Shown: positions 26,474 to 35,321, counted from the first letter of the stretch. The stretch is DNA of 40,596 nt from Alistipes sp. ZOR0009 (GCF_000798815.1 NZ_JTLD01000038.1:1-40596), one strand, 5' to 3'. Notes: generated by a model not told the origin, from the letters alone. Numbers and translations are program-made.

Positions 26474-27397
26474 CTAGTTTATTTGGTTGGCTAGCATTTC
26501 CACAATTGCACCCTCTTTAAGCGCAAAATTCGACTGCAAAATTTGTCGTATGCCAGTTCTGTTAAGCACTAAGTTAGTCAAAATAGAGGCTAAAACAATC
26601 ATTTCGGCTCGTAATTCGTCCATTCCCTTCATTTGTAGGCGCTGCTGAAGCGAGCTATCTAGCAGCAGCTGATGTAAGTCGAGATACTCCTCTATGGTAA
26701 ATTCTCTTGCATGCTGAAGGTTATCTTTCCCGTAGTAAAGAACATTTCGGTAGGTATCAAACGAGCCACTTGAACCTATAAGAGCGGTTGGTTTATGTAA
26801 CACCACGGCATTCCATAGTAGGGACAGGTTATCGGTAAGGTAGCTTTCGATTGCTGCGATTTCTGTTTTTGATATTGGATCGGAAGGGGAGAACCGATCG
26901 AGCAAACGGGACATGCCCAGCGGAAAACTTTGCTTCCAGTAGATTTTTTGGCTATCGCATATAATAAACTCGTTGCTTCCACCGCCTATATCCATAATTA
27001 GCGCCTTCTGATCGGCCAAATGCATGGATGCATTCACTCCTTTGTAGATTAGTTCGGCCTCCCGGTTGCCGTCAATAATCTCTACATCGATGCCGTATTG
27101 CGTCCGTATTTCGTGAACGAAGTTGTGCCCGTTTTGAGCGCTTCGAATGGCAGATGTTGCAAAAGCCTTAATGTTGCTTGTTTCCACCTCGTGCATTCTT
27201 GTGGATTCGAGGTGGGTTTGGATGGCTTTTAGTCCACGGGAATAGGCCGAATCGTTAATCAAACCCTTGTTGATGCCCCCTTTGCCTAGCATTACCCCCA
27301 GCTTATTTTGGAAAACAACCGTGAAATTGTTGGCACAAGCATCGGCTATTAGCAGGTTAAAGGTGTTTGTACCCATATCAATAACAGCAATCCGCAT
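26474..27397 (-). CDS. Ppx/GppA-type phosphatase (exopolyphosphatase/pppGpp phosphohydrolase family)
   Basis: The 307-residue protein comprises the ASKHA-fold catalytic part only. It starts MRIAVIDMGTNTFNLLIAD (phosphate loop). TSAIRSAQNG, the metal/substrate-binding Glu in DGNREAELIYKGV, the second phosphate loop MDIGGGSNEFI and SFPLGMSRL all match the family. The C-terminal HD-like domain of the long E. coli Ppx is absent, as is normal in short bacterial forms. It hydrolyses polyphosphate or pppGpp in relatives; which one here cannot be told. It is the first gene of an operon with the HTH-less sigma-54 activator, which hints at a link between stress or phosphate signals and sigma-54 transcription. 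Confidence 0.92.
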   Translation of the reverse strand: MRIAVIDMGTNTFNLLIADACANNFTVVFQNKLGVMLGKGGINKGLINDSAYSRGLKAIQTHLESTRMHEVETSNIKAFATSAIRSAQNGHNFVHEIRTQYGIDVEIIDGNREAELIYKGVNASMHLADQKALIMDIGGGSNEFIICDSQKIYWKQSFPLGMSRLLDRFSPSDPISKTEIAAIESYLTDNLSLLWNAVVLHKPTALIGSSGSFDTYRNVLYYGKDNLQHAREFTIEEYLDLHQLLLDSSLQQRLQMKGMDELRAEMIVLASILTNLVLNRTGIRQILQSNFALKEGAIVEMLANQIN

Positions 27398-27842
27398 ACA
27401 CTTTTTTTGTTTAAAAATACAACTTTAACGGAATACAAGCTGCAATCAAAAATATTAGTGAAGATTTGGTATTTATTTCTACAATTTTCTACATTTACCG
27501 AGAACAATGTGTAGAATGAAATCTACAAGTGTTAAAAATAGAGTAGGAAGACGTATTTCATTTAGTACTGATTGTATGAACGTTGTATGAATGGTTGACG
27601 GAATACGTAGAGTTGGCATAATATTTTCTATAAGATATATAGACAAGGCTTAGAGTCGTTTTGTTCTATCAAGACAAAATTTGTTATAAGAAAGAGAAGA
27701 AAGGTTTAGAGAAGGGGTCGCCGCGAGGTCATCCCTTTCTTTTTGTTTCTTTAATTTGCATGCTATTATGTAAAATAGTGTATGATGCAGTCGTAAAACT
27801 TAAAAAATAGATTAACTTCGAACTTATTATTGCCATTAAAAG
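27398..27842. other. 445-bp divergent intergenic region with TCTACA sites and a terminator-like hairpin
   Basis: No gene is seen. The left part has TCTACA at 27478, 27488 and 27522 and its inverse TGTAGA at 27510. The right part (about 27696-27745) holds an AAGAAAGG/CCTTTCTT stem enclosing a GC-rich loop and followed by T residues. It is an atypical terminator or attenuator 100 nt before the second sigma-54 activator. Upstream of it is a TTTTGT...ACAAAA inverted repeat (27659-27679). No full TAnnTTTG promoter is found for either gene; TAACTTCG near 27812 is a one-mismatch candidate. Confidence 0.55.
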
Positions 27843-29189
27843 ATGCCCAACATACTTGTAATAGATGACGATGCATCATTCTGCCTGATGCTCAAATCTT
27901 TCTTTAACAAAAATGGTCTTAATGCCACCGTTGCGTTTAACCTGAGAGATGGTATAAAGGCGACGAGTGAAACGCATTTTGATATCATACTAACCGATTA
28001 CCGCTTGCCAGATGGCAACGGGATAGAGCTGTTGAATTCGGTTAAACGCCACTCTCAGGAAACGGTGGTTATTTTGATGACAGGCTACGCAGACATTAAG
28101 ATTGCAGTAAATGCCGTTAAGATGGGGGCGTTTGAGTATGTAGCCAAGCCAATAAATCCAGATGAAATACTGCACATTATAAAGAGTGGGCTTGCGAGCG
28201 TTGCAAAAAATAGTGGAAACGCATCGAAAGCTAGCGGTCCTGAGTATATTGAAGGAAAGTGCGAGGCAGCCCTAAAGATGCAGGAGTATATCAACCTGGT
28301 GGGACCGACGGAAATGTCTGTACTTATACTAGGAGAGAGTGGTACCGGAAAGGAGTATGCTGCAAGAAGGATACATCAGTTTAGCAAAAGGAAGGATGCC
28401 AAGTTTGTAGCCGTAGACTGTGGCGCGCTACCTAAAGACATTGCGGGGAGCGAGCTGTTTGGCCACGTTAAAGGTTCGTTTACGGGAGCTGTTAACGATA
28501 AAATTGGCCATTTTGAAGAGGCTAATGGAGGAACCATTTTCCTTGACGAGATAGGGAACCTTTCGTACGATGTTCAGGTAAACCTTTTACGAGCGATACA
28601 GGAGCGAAAGATTCGTCGGGTAGGTTCGACAAAGGAGACGAGCATCGATGTGAGAATTCTGGCTGCTACTAACGAAGATCTGAAGAGTGCCATTAAAAAT
28701 GGGGACTTTAGAGAGGATTTGTACCATAGGCTAAACGAGTTTAGTATTGGATTACCTCCGTTAAGAGAGCGTAAGGAAGACCTTCTGGATTTTGCGTACT
28801 ACTTTAAGGATAAGGCTTCGCAGGAGTTTGCAAAGCAAAACGTAGAATTTGACCAGAATGTGCTTAACGTGTTTCAGAGCTACGAGTGGCCGGGAAACAT
28901 TAGAGAAATGAAGAACGTTGTAAGACGAGCAGTGCTGCTGGCTACCAATAATCTGGTAACTACGAGCTGCCTTCCGGATGAGATGCTGGAGACATCGTTT
29001 ATTCCTGCTGTTGCTCAAGATGAGAATGCGGCGGTAGATCTTAAAAGCGTGAAGGAGAAGTCGGAGCAGGAGCTGATAATAAGCACAATAATAAAGGCAA
29101 AGTATAACAAATCCCAAGCAGCTAAGCTACTCGGGATTGATCGTAAAACGCTTTACAATAAGCTTAAGCAATACGGTATTGATATTTAG
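27843..29189 (+). CDS. NtrC-type sigma-54 activator response regulator with Fis-type HTH
   Basis: The 448-residue protein has a receiver domain (Asp8-Asp10, phospho-acceptor Asp52 in LTDYRLPDG, Lys in YVAKPIN) and an AAA+ domain (about 140-375). Walker A is GESGTGKE, the sigma-54 loop is GSFTGA (alanine replaced by serine), and Walker B is GGTIFLDEIGN. A Fis-type helix-turn-helix at the end has NKSQAAKLLGIDRKTLYNKL. It is the complete form of the protein that also occurs in this window without an HTH. Its stop codon overlaps, tail to tail, that of the hybrid kinase gene by four bases, and the kinase is the best guess for its phosphate donor. Confidence 0.95.
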   Translation: MPNILVIDDDASFCLMLKSFFNKNGLNATVAFNLRDGIKATSETHFDIILTDYRLPDGNGIELLNSVKRHSQETVVILMTGYADIKIAVNAVKMGAFEYVAKPINPDEILHIIKSGLASVAKNSGNASKASGPEYIEGKCEAALKMQEYINLVGPTEMSVLILGESGTGKEYAARRIHQFSKRKDAKFVAVDCGALPKDIAGSELFGHVKGSFTGAVNDKIGHFEEANGGTIFLDEIGNLSYDVQVNLLRAIQERKIRRVGSTKETSIDVRILAATNEDLKSAIKNGDFREDLYHRLNEFSIGLPPLRERKEDLLDFAYYFKDKASQEFAKQNVEFDQNVLNVFQSYEWPGNIREMKNVVRRAVLLATNNLVTTSCLPDEMLETSFIPAVAQDENAAVDLKSVKEKSEQELIISTIIKAKYNKSQAAKLLGIDRKTLYNKLKQYGIDI

Positions 29190-31624
29190 AGGTTTTCCTC
29201 TAAATATCTTTTTACATTTATCCAAAGCGTCTGGAGTGCAGCAATTTCCTGTTGGACATCTTTAAGTTGTACTCCATTTCTACACTTCTCTATTTCGCGT
29301 AAGTATTCGACCCCTTTAGCAATTCCAAACTGGCGGAAACCTGTTAGCAGCTTATGTGCTCTATCAGCCAAGTCCTTTTCGTTCCCATCCCTATTGTGCT
29401 GAATGATATATTCGATAGATTCGTCGGCGGAGGCAACAAACGTGGCTACAATTAGCATCAGGTCTTCCTTGCTATCGCCAACAAAATCCGTAACCTTAGA
29501 TATGTCGCATAGTGGCTCTATAGGTGCCATTGTTGTATCCTTTAGTTGAATAATGTTGGAGATTGCGGTTAGAATTTCTGCTTCGGAGAAAGGCTTTTGG
29601 AGAATTCCGTTAGCTCCCACTTCCTTCATCTCCTGAACCATTGAGTGACTCATGTCTGCAGAAAGGAATAGAATTTTTGCGGACGGATTATTTTTACGAA
29701 TTGCTTTAACAGCGTCGATCCCGCTCATTCCTGGCATGTGCAAATCTGTAATTATTAAGCCATAGTCTTCTTTTGTAGATTTCTCGATACCCTCCATACC
29801 GCTGCTAGCTTCGTCGAATTCGATACTGTTTGCGGCTAGTATTTTACCAATAAGTAGGCGGACAAAATTATCGTCGTCAATAAAGAGCACCTTTGAGGCT
29901 AACCTAGGGATACTTACAGGGCTGTTAGCAGGTAAAATTTCTTCGCCTTTTATGGTTTCGATAGGGAATTCAACGGTGAAAGTACTGCCCACATTTTCGG
30001 TAGAGGTAACGCTAATATTGCCACCCATTTGCTGCACCAGCTTGCGGCTTATGCTTAGGCCAAGTCCTGTTCCACCAAATTGGCGAGCAACGGAACCGTC
30101 GGCTTGAGTAAACTCATCAAAAATTTTGGTTAATGCGGTCTCCGGGATTCCTATACCCGTATCGGCAACTTCTAGAAGCAGATGTCCATTTCGTTCTTTG
30201 GCGCTAACAACAACCTCACCTTCGTGTGTAAACTTAATGGCGTTGCTAACGAGGTTTAGCAAAACCTGCTTTAGTCTTAGCCTGTCTAACTTTATAGATC
30301 GTAACGAGGTGGAAATGTCGAGTCGGAGATGGATGCTTTTCTCTTTTGCTTTTACGCTCATCTCTGCCGCTATTTCTTTTAAAAAGCCTTCGAGGAAGAA
30401 GGATGTAAGCTCGAACTCTACGTTGTTGGACTCAACTTTGGAGTAGTCGAGTATTTCGTTTACGATGGCGTGCAGGTGTTTTGCAGATGTGTTTATGGCG
30501 AGAGTGTCCTCTTCGGAGTATTTTTGTCTTTTAAGAAGAAGATCGGAGAAACCGATGATTGCAGAAAGGGGAGTTCGAATTTCGTGGCTCATATTGGCCA
30601 GAAAGCGCTCTTTTACTTTTAGCAGATCTTGAATTTTGATGTTAGAATCTTCGAGCTGCTTCTGCATTTGTGTGCTTTTCTTTATATCCCTAAATATGGA
30701 GTAAAGAAAAATGAGTATGATAAAAAGGAATGAGAAGCCTAAAAAGAATATTCGGTTGGTATAGTCTTCTGCATCCTTGTCGAATTGGCTTAGCTGTTTT
30801 TGGTTGATCTTTATTTCCTCGTCATTGAGCTTTGTCATCTGAAAGAGCATCCGATCTGTTAGGATCTTATCCTTTTTCATAAGTTCAACCTCCTTTTCAT
30901 TCATGAGCTTTGCAAGGGTTGCCTCCCTGCGTTGCATATCGTTGATGCTCTTCCTTAAATCGGAGATGGAGCTGTCCTTTCTTTTTTGCTTAAAGGAGGC
31001 GGAGTCTATCTTTCGCTGCAAGCCAAGGTTTGACTGCATGCTTACGGCAGGCTTTTCGTCCTTAAATAGGGCTTTTAAGCGTTCGAAAAAAGTTCTTTTG
31101 CGGGCTGGTGCTTCTGTTGCTGCAGAGGCGTTTGATGAAGAGTATACCTTCTGCTTCATCTCTATCTCTACGCTATCGGGTCTGCTTTTAAAAAGAATGG
31201 CGTAGTCTTCTCTAGTAATCTTTGACTTTTTGAGATTTATGAGGTCGGTGATTACTTTGTTCTTCTGAGTCTGTAAAACGAGAATGTTTACCAACTGGAG
31301 CTGCTGTTCGGCATTGTAGGATATATTTCTGAGCTCTTTTAAGTTGGTTGAGATTTGTTGGTTTTGATTTTCGTAGTAGGCAAGGTAGGAGGGATCGCCT
31401 GTGGCCGAGTATAGGCGAGCGTTAGATTCCGATTCGTATATCTTTATTAAGGTTTGGTTGATGAGAGTTAGTTTGTGGGTGGATGCAGGCGCATTTCCCA
31501 GTATTTCGGAAATGTTTAAAACTCCAAGATAGCTGTAAAAAAAGGCCGAAATGCCCAGTGCCATAAGAACAAAAAAAGAGATAAACACCTTTTGGCGAAT
31601 ACTCTTAAACGGAATCTTAACCAT
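29186..31624 (-). CDS. Hybrid sensor histidine kinase with receiver and Hpt domains
   Basis: The 812-residue protein has a membrane segment at about 13-33 and a periplasmic helical sensor region (34-290) resembling CHASE3, with a long charged coiled-coil insert (175-290). A second membrane segment follows at 292-312. The kinase has His347 (NMSHEIRTPL), N-box LVSNAIKFTH, DTGIGI and GGTGLGLSISR. The receiver (about 578-690) has phospho-acceptor Asp627 in ITDLHMPGMSG. A C-terminal Hpt domain has His757 in AHKLLTGFRQFG. The full chain His347-Asp627-His757 makes a phosphorelay ready to feed a separate receiver, and the convergent sigma-54 activator is the natural candidate. The lipoprotein gene upstream is on the same strand. 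Confidence 0.94.
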   Translation of the reverse strand: MVKIPFKSIRQKVFISFFVLMALGISAFFYSYLGVLNISEILGNAPASTHKLTLINQTLIKIYESESNARLYSATGDPSYLAYYENQNQQISTNLKELRNISYNAEQQLQLVNILVLQTQKNKVITDLINLKKSKITREDYAILFKSRPDSVEIEMKQKVYSSSNASAATEAPARKRTFFERLKALFKDEKPAVSMQSNLGLQRKIDSASFKQKRKDSSISDLRKSINDMQRREATLAKLMNEKEVELMKKDKILTDRMLFQMTKLNDEEIKINQKQLSQFDKDAEDYTNRIFFLGFSFLFIILIFLYSIFRDIKKSTQMQKQLEDSNIKIQDLLKVKERFLANMSHEIRTPLSAIIGFSDLLLKRQKYSEEDTLAINTSAKHLHAIVNEILDYSKVESNNVEFELTSFFLEGFLKEIAAEMSVKAKEKSIHLRLDISTSLRSIKLDRLRLKQVLLNLVSNAIKFTHEGEVVVSAKERNGHLLLEVADTGIGIPETALTKIFDEFTQADGSVARQFGGTGLGLSISRKLVQQMGGNISVTSTENVGSTFTVEFPIETIKGEEILPANSPVSIPRLASKVLFIDDDNFVRLLIGKILAANSIEFDEASSGMEGIEKSTKEDYGLIITDLHMPGMSGIDAVKAIRKNNPSAKILFLSADMSHSMVQEMKEVGANGILQKPFSEAEILTAISNIIQLKDTTMAPIEPLCDISKVTDFVGDSKEDLMLIVATFVASADESIEYIIQHNRDGNEKDLADRAHKLLTGFRQFGIAKGVEYLREIEKCRNGVQLKDVQQEIAALQTLWINVKRYLEENL

Positions 31625-31645
31625 GTCCTAGTAATGCTTTAATGT

Positions 31646-31669
31646 AAGGAGTCGGTTGCCCGACTCCTT
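31646..31669 (-). terminator. Hairpin between the coiled-coil lipoprotein and the hybrid kinase genes
   Basis: AAGGAGTCGG and CCGACTCCTT are perfect 10-bp complements around a TTGC loop. On the minus strand the T-run after the stem is poor, so it may act as a partial terminator that sets lipoprotein above kinase expression. Confidence 0.65.
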
Positions 31670-31678
31670 GAGAAATAT

Positions 31679-32548
31679 CTACTTCTTATAGGTAATAACC
31701 AAGTATTTGGATGACTGCCAGAATTTTTTGGCGTTGGTGATTTCTATGCTTTTGCAGAAATTGTTGTCATCGACATTTAACTTGTAAGAGTCGGAAGGAT
31801 GGGTGCTAAGAATCTTTACCTTTTTATGGTTGATTTCCATCCCTTCGAAGGTGCGGATGTCTATTTTGGTAAAGCTGGTTAAGTCTACATTCGAGTTAAC
31901 AGTAGAAGTTTTTCCAATACCAATAAATCCTCCGCTACGGTTGATCACGCCCTTCTCTGCGAGCTCTTTCTGCGACCCAATGATGAAGTACCCAGTGTTT
32001 AGCTCCACCGTTTTTGCTTCGACGTTTTCTTCAAGCTTCTTTTTGCTGGCTGATAGCGTGTCGACGCGTGTGTTTAAATCGGCAAGCTGGAAGTTAAGCT
32101 TAACAAGCTGCTCCTTTAAGGAGGCTATTTCAGCATCTTTTTGGCCAATTTGCTGGTTTAGCTGTTCTATAAGCTTCTCTAGCGCGTCAATCTTAATGTT
32201 GGCAGCCTTTAACCTCTTAGATGTTCCTTGAAGGTTGGCAATGGTACGCCTGTTTTGCTCAAGCAGCTCGTTGATTTGGGCGATATCATCCTTGATACGA
32301 TCCTTAACATCCTTGCTTAGCTCACCTTGCTTGGCTGTAACGTTAATAATATTTTGCTTCTGCTTTACAGCATCAAGGTTCTCCTCAATTTCACTTAAAG
32401 AGAGAAAGATATTATTAAGCGTGGTGTCTTTCACATTTACTAGTTCAGAAAGACGAAGGTTCTCCTGCTTAAGCTTTTCAGTCTCCTGTTTGTTTCCGCA
32501 CGATGTTGCAAAAACGATTACCACGATTGCAATTAAAAACTTCTTCAT
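31679..32548 (-). CDS. Coiled-coil lipoprotein (Cbp1-like)
   Basis: A 289-residue lipoprotein with lipobox ATSC (Cys17), followed by about 160 residues of coiled coil rich in Lys, Glu, Leu and Gln (INELLEQNRRTIANL, LEKLIEQLNQQIGQKDAEI). A C-terminal globular beta domain of about 100 residues begins TGYFIIGSQKELAEKGVI. The layout resembles lipoproteins of Bacteroidota annotated as Cbp1-family collagen-binding adhesins, but this match is from memory of the pattern and the binding function should not be assumed. It lies upstream of the hybrid kinase on the same strand, separated by a hairpin, so it may share its transcript. Confidence 0.8.
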   Translation of the reverse strand: MKKFLIAIVVIVFATSCGNKQETEKLKQENLRLSELVNVKDTTLNNIFLSLSEIEENLDAVKQKQNIINVTAKQGELSKDVKDRIKDDIAQINELLEQNRRTIANLQGTSKRLKAANIKIDALEKLIEQLNQQIGQKDAEIASLKEQLVKLNFQLADLNTRVDTLSASKKKLEENVEAKTVELNTGYFIIGSQKELAEKGVINRSGGFIGIGKTSTVNSNVDLTSFTKIDIRTFEGMEINHKKVKILSTHPSDSYKLNVDDNNFCKSIEITNAKKFWQSSKYLVITYKK

Positions 32549-32684
32549 AATGCAAGTTCAATTTTTGGTTTACTAATGTAGAACAAATTACAATCCATTT
32601 TGCTATGCCAAAAGTGAGAAAATATTGAATGCTTTGAAAATCAGGATTAGATATGCTTTAAAAATTTAAGAGAGATCTGGATGA

Positions 32685-32713
32685 TTGTGGAAAAACATCT
32701 ACAATTATCCACA
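32685..32713. promoter_or_regulatory. Inverted pair of DnaA-box-like 9-mers
   Basis: TTATCCACA (32705-32713) equals the bacterial DnaA-box consensus. On the other strand TTTTCCACA (32686-32694) is one base away from it. The two face each other across 10 nt and make a 7-bp inverted repeat TTGTGGA/TCCACAA. They lie between two minus-strand genes and next to a terminator. Binding is not shown. Confidence 0.5.
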
Positions 32714-32716
32714 ACT

Positions 32717-32751
32717 AAAAAAGAGGGCAACCACAAAGGAGCCCTCTTTTT
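32717..32751 (-). terminator. Terminator after the ABC-2 permease gene
   Basis: GAGGGC (32723-32728) and GCCCTC (32741-32746) pair around a 12-nt loop, extended by flanking A and T runs. On the minus strand a T run follows. Confidence 0.85.
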
Positions 32752-32770
32752 CTTGTTTTTGTTTAGATAT

Positions 32771-34123
32771 CTATGAATGCCTTATCCACTTAATCATTTC
32801 CTTGAAGGAGGTTTTCTTTCCGTACATCAAAATGCCGGTGCGATATATTTTGGATGATAGCCAGATGGTACCAAATATGGTGGCGTACAGAATTACGATG
32901 GACATGATGATCTCCCAAGTAGGGATCTCGAACGGAATACGTGCCATCATTACAATTGGCGATGTGAATGGGATGATCGAGAACCAGAACGAGATGGGAC
33001 TGTTGGGGTTCTGGAATGTGTGCATCATAACCATTAAGGCCAGTATGATAGGAATCGTAATGGGGAGCATAAACTGCTGGGTTTCGGTCTCGTTATCGAC
33101 AGCTGAACCGACCGCTGCAAAAAGCGAGGAGTAAAGTAGGTATCCCCCAATAAAAAATATAATAAAGTAGATGATGATTGGGACGATTCGTTCAGAAATA
33201 GAGGAGAAAATTTTAGCTGTATCTCCATACTCCTCCTGAATTTTAGCCATGTCGGCAGGATTTACCTGTGCTGCACCAGGACTACTCATTACAGAGGTAA
33301 CTTCCGTTTTTTGACCTAACTTTTTAGCGTAAGAATCAGCCATGTAACTTTGGACTCCAATAAATATTCCGATAGAAAGGATGATCCAGATTAGGAATTG
33401 AACTAGGCCAACGGCAGCTACTCCAATAATTTTGCCCATCATAAGCTGGATTGGTTTAACAGAGGAGATGATAACCTCGACAACGCGGTTGGATTTCTCT
33501 TCTATCACACCTCTCATAACCTGACTTCCGAAGATAAATATGAACAGGTACATCATAAAGCCAAATACGTAGGCAATTCCCATAATCACAACCGTGTTCG
33601 TTTGCTTTTCGTTGCCGTTTTCGTCGAGTTTTATGGTGGTTAGGTTTACTTTAGATTTGATCTTTTCCAGAAGCACATCAATGTTTTGAATGTTGAAGGT
33701 TTTCATTTTCTCTCCTTTGATGATATCCTCCATGCTCGATTCGATCTTGCTGCTCGTTTCTATGCTAACATCCTCGTTGGAGTAGATTTTAGCACCTTTG
33801 GGGTTGTTGATAATGGTTGGATCTATCAGCAAAATGGCATTTACCCCTTTGGCCTCCATGTTTGCCTTGTATTCGGCAAAGTCGTCGGCGGTAATGTACT
33901 CGTAGTTGATGTTGTCGGTGTTTTGCAGCTTGTTTACAAACATCTTGGTATTATCGACTACCGCTATTTTTTTTACGGTGGTATCTCCCATTGATGCAAG
34001 TAGTCCGGGTACGATCATGATTGCTCCCATTAGGAGGGGAGTCAAAATGGTCATGATGATGAAGCTTTTTTTCTTTACCCTAGATAAAAACTCTCTTCTT
34101 ATAATTATGAAAATCTTATTCAT
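32771..34123 (-). CDS. ABC-2 type permease (NatB-like)
   Basis: A 450-residue integral membrane protein of an ABC exporter. A short cytoplasmic start (MNKIFIIIRREFLSRVKKKS) is followed by the first membrane segment (about 20-45), a periplasmic domain of about 130 residues, then five further membrane segments between about 175 and 430. Segments such as VIEEKSNRVVEVIISSVKP match the ABC2_membrane_3/NatB family, whose relatives export sodium or peptides. The substrate is not clear. The gene begins 11 nt after the ATPase gene, with which it forms an operon. Confidence 0.92.
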   Translation of the reverse strand: MNKIFIIIRREFLSRVKKKSFIIMTILTPLLMGAIMIVPGLLASMGDTTVKKIAVVDNTKMFVNKLQNTDNINYEYITADDFAEYKANMEAKGVNAILLIDPTIINNPKGAKIYSNEDVSIETSSKIESSMEDIIKGEKMKTFNIQNIDVLLEKIKSKVNLTTIKLDENGNEKQTNTVVIMGIAYVFGFMMYLFIFIFGSQVMRGVIEEKSNRVVEVIISSVKPIQLMMGKIIGVAAVGLVQFLIWIILSIGIFIGVQSYMADSYAKKLGQKTEVTSVMSSPGAAQVNPADMAKIQEEYGDTAKIFSSISERIVPIIIYFIIFFIGGYLLYSSLFAAVGSAVDNETETQQFMLPITIPIILALMVMMHTFQNPNSPISFWFSIIPFTSPIVMMARIPFEIPTWEIIMSIVILYATIFGTIWLSSKIYRTGILMYGKKTSFKEMIKWIRHS

Positions 34124-34134
34124 GTTCGGATGGT

Positions 34135-35082
34135 TTATTCGGTGAAGTGGGATGCCTGTATTGTTTCTCCGTCGCCCTGTACAACCTTGATAAAGATATC
34201 GTTCATGCTTGGGATGATTTTCTGGAAGTTTATGACCTCAACGTGGGGAAGTACCGCCTGTATGAGTGGATTTCCTGATTGGTCGGGTTGAAGTTTCACG
34301 CGAACTTTTGTCATTCCGTTGTTGTCGTCTTCACCAACAATTTCATAGCTGTTGTCGAGCACATTATTGAGAAGGCTTGCTTGGCCCTTGTACTCGATTT
34401 GGTAGATATTATCGCCGTAGCTGTGGCGTATTTCGTTAATATCGCCGCTGAGTACGTTCTTTGACTTGTTAATCAAGGTGATGTTATCGCAGAGCTCCTC
34501 TACTGACGACATGTTGTGGGTGGAAAAGATGATGGTATGTCCCTTTTTCTTGAATGCAAGTATCTCCTCCTTTAGTAAGTTTGCGTTTATAGGGTCAAAA
34601 CCGCTAAAGGGCTCGTCAAAAATCATCAGTTCTGGTTCGTGCAGCACGGTGGTGATGAACTGTACCTTTTGGGCCATCCCTTTGGAAAGTTCTTCCACCT
34701 TTTTGTCCCACCAAGCCTGTATTTCGAATCGGATGAACCACTGCTTTAGCCTTCGTAAGGCTTCGGAGTGGGATAGCCCTTTTAGTTGGGCAAAATACAT
34801 GGCCTGTTCTCCAACCTTCATTTTTTTGTATAGGCCGCGCTCTTCGGGTAGGTAGCCGATGTACTGCACGTCGCTGGCCTGCATGGGGCGATCTTTAAAG
34901 TAGACAACACCTTTGTCGGGCATCGTAATTTGGTTAATGATGCGGATGAGGGTTGTTTTTCCAGCTCCGTTTGGACCTAGTAATCCGTAAACTTTTCCTT
35001 CAGGTACCTCTATGCTAACGTTATCAAGAGCGAGGTGGTTTGCATACCTCTTCTCTACATTTTCTGCTTTAAATATTCCCAT
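34135..35082 (-). CDS. ABC transporter ATP-binding protein (NatA-like)
   Basis: The 315-residue ATPase partner of the downstream NatB-like permease. It has Walker [10 protein letters not shown], a Q-loop region near PEERGLYKKM, the signature LSKGMAQK (a LSxGM variant usual in this family), Walker B LMIFDEPF and switch histidine STHNMSSV. The C-terminal 90 residues form the DUF4162-type domain common to NatA/CcmA-like exporters. The ATG at 35082 (MGIFKAEN) or the one two codons before it is the start. The longer frame from 35106 is excluded because it begins inside the -7 promoter element. Confidence 0.93.
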   Translation of the reverse strand: MGIFKAENVEKRYANHLALDNVSIEVPEGKVYGLLGPNGAGKTTLIRIINQITMPDKGVVYFKDRPMQASDVQYIGYLPEERGLYKKMKVGEQAMYFAQLKGLSHSEALRRLKQWFIRFEIQAWWDKKVEELSKGMAQKVQFITTVLHEPELMIFDEPFSGFDPINANLLKEEILAFKKKGHTIIFSTHNMSSVEELCDNITLINKSKNVLSGDINEIRHSYGDNIYQIEYKGQASLLNNVLDNSYEIVGEDDNNGMTKVRVKLQPDQSGNPLIQAVLPHVEVINFQKIIPSMNDIFIKVVQGDGETIQASHFTE

Positions 35083-35103
35083 ATACATATAATGTTTGGC
35101 ACT

Positions 35104-35132
35104 CAAACTTAATAAATTTAACGATTTGTCAA
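35104..35132 (-). promoter_or_regulatory. Promoter of the NatAB-like operon
   Basis: On the minus strand, TTG (35130-35132), 18 nt, then TAAGTTTG (35104-35111). The predicted leader is only 10-15 nt, which fixes the ATPase start at 35082 or 35088. Confidence 0.65.
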
Positions 35133-35321
35133 GGGTGTTTCTGAAATTTTTGGCGGATTGATATGTAAATGGAGGAATCCTTTAAATCCGTTGTTACGAG
35201 GTGTTCCCCAATGCCACAACAGGCAATTTAAAAAATCACCAGAACTATCTTTTTTTAGAAATGGATGCGTTGGGCTGTGCGTCCCTATTTTTTGTTTGAT
35301 TGGTAGTCGTATAAAATGCAG

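Noticed and set aside
27612-27632. TGGCA-N-TTTTC resembling a sigma-54 promoter before the second activator
   Set aside because: It lacks the essential GC dinucleotide at -12.
35083-35321. Possible gene remnant between the ABC operon and the oppC-type gene
   Set aside because: No coding or mobile-element signature was found beyond the promoter at 35104-35132.
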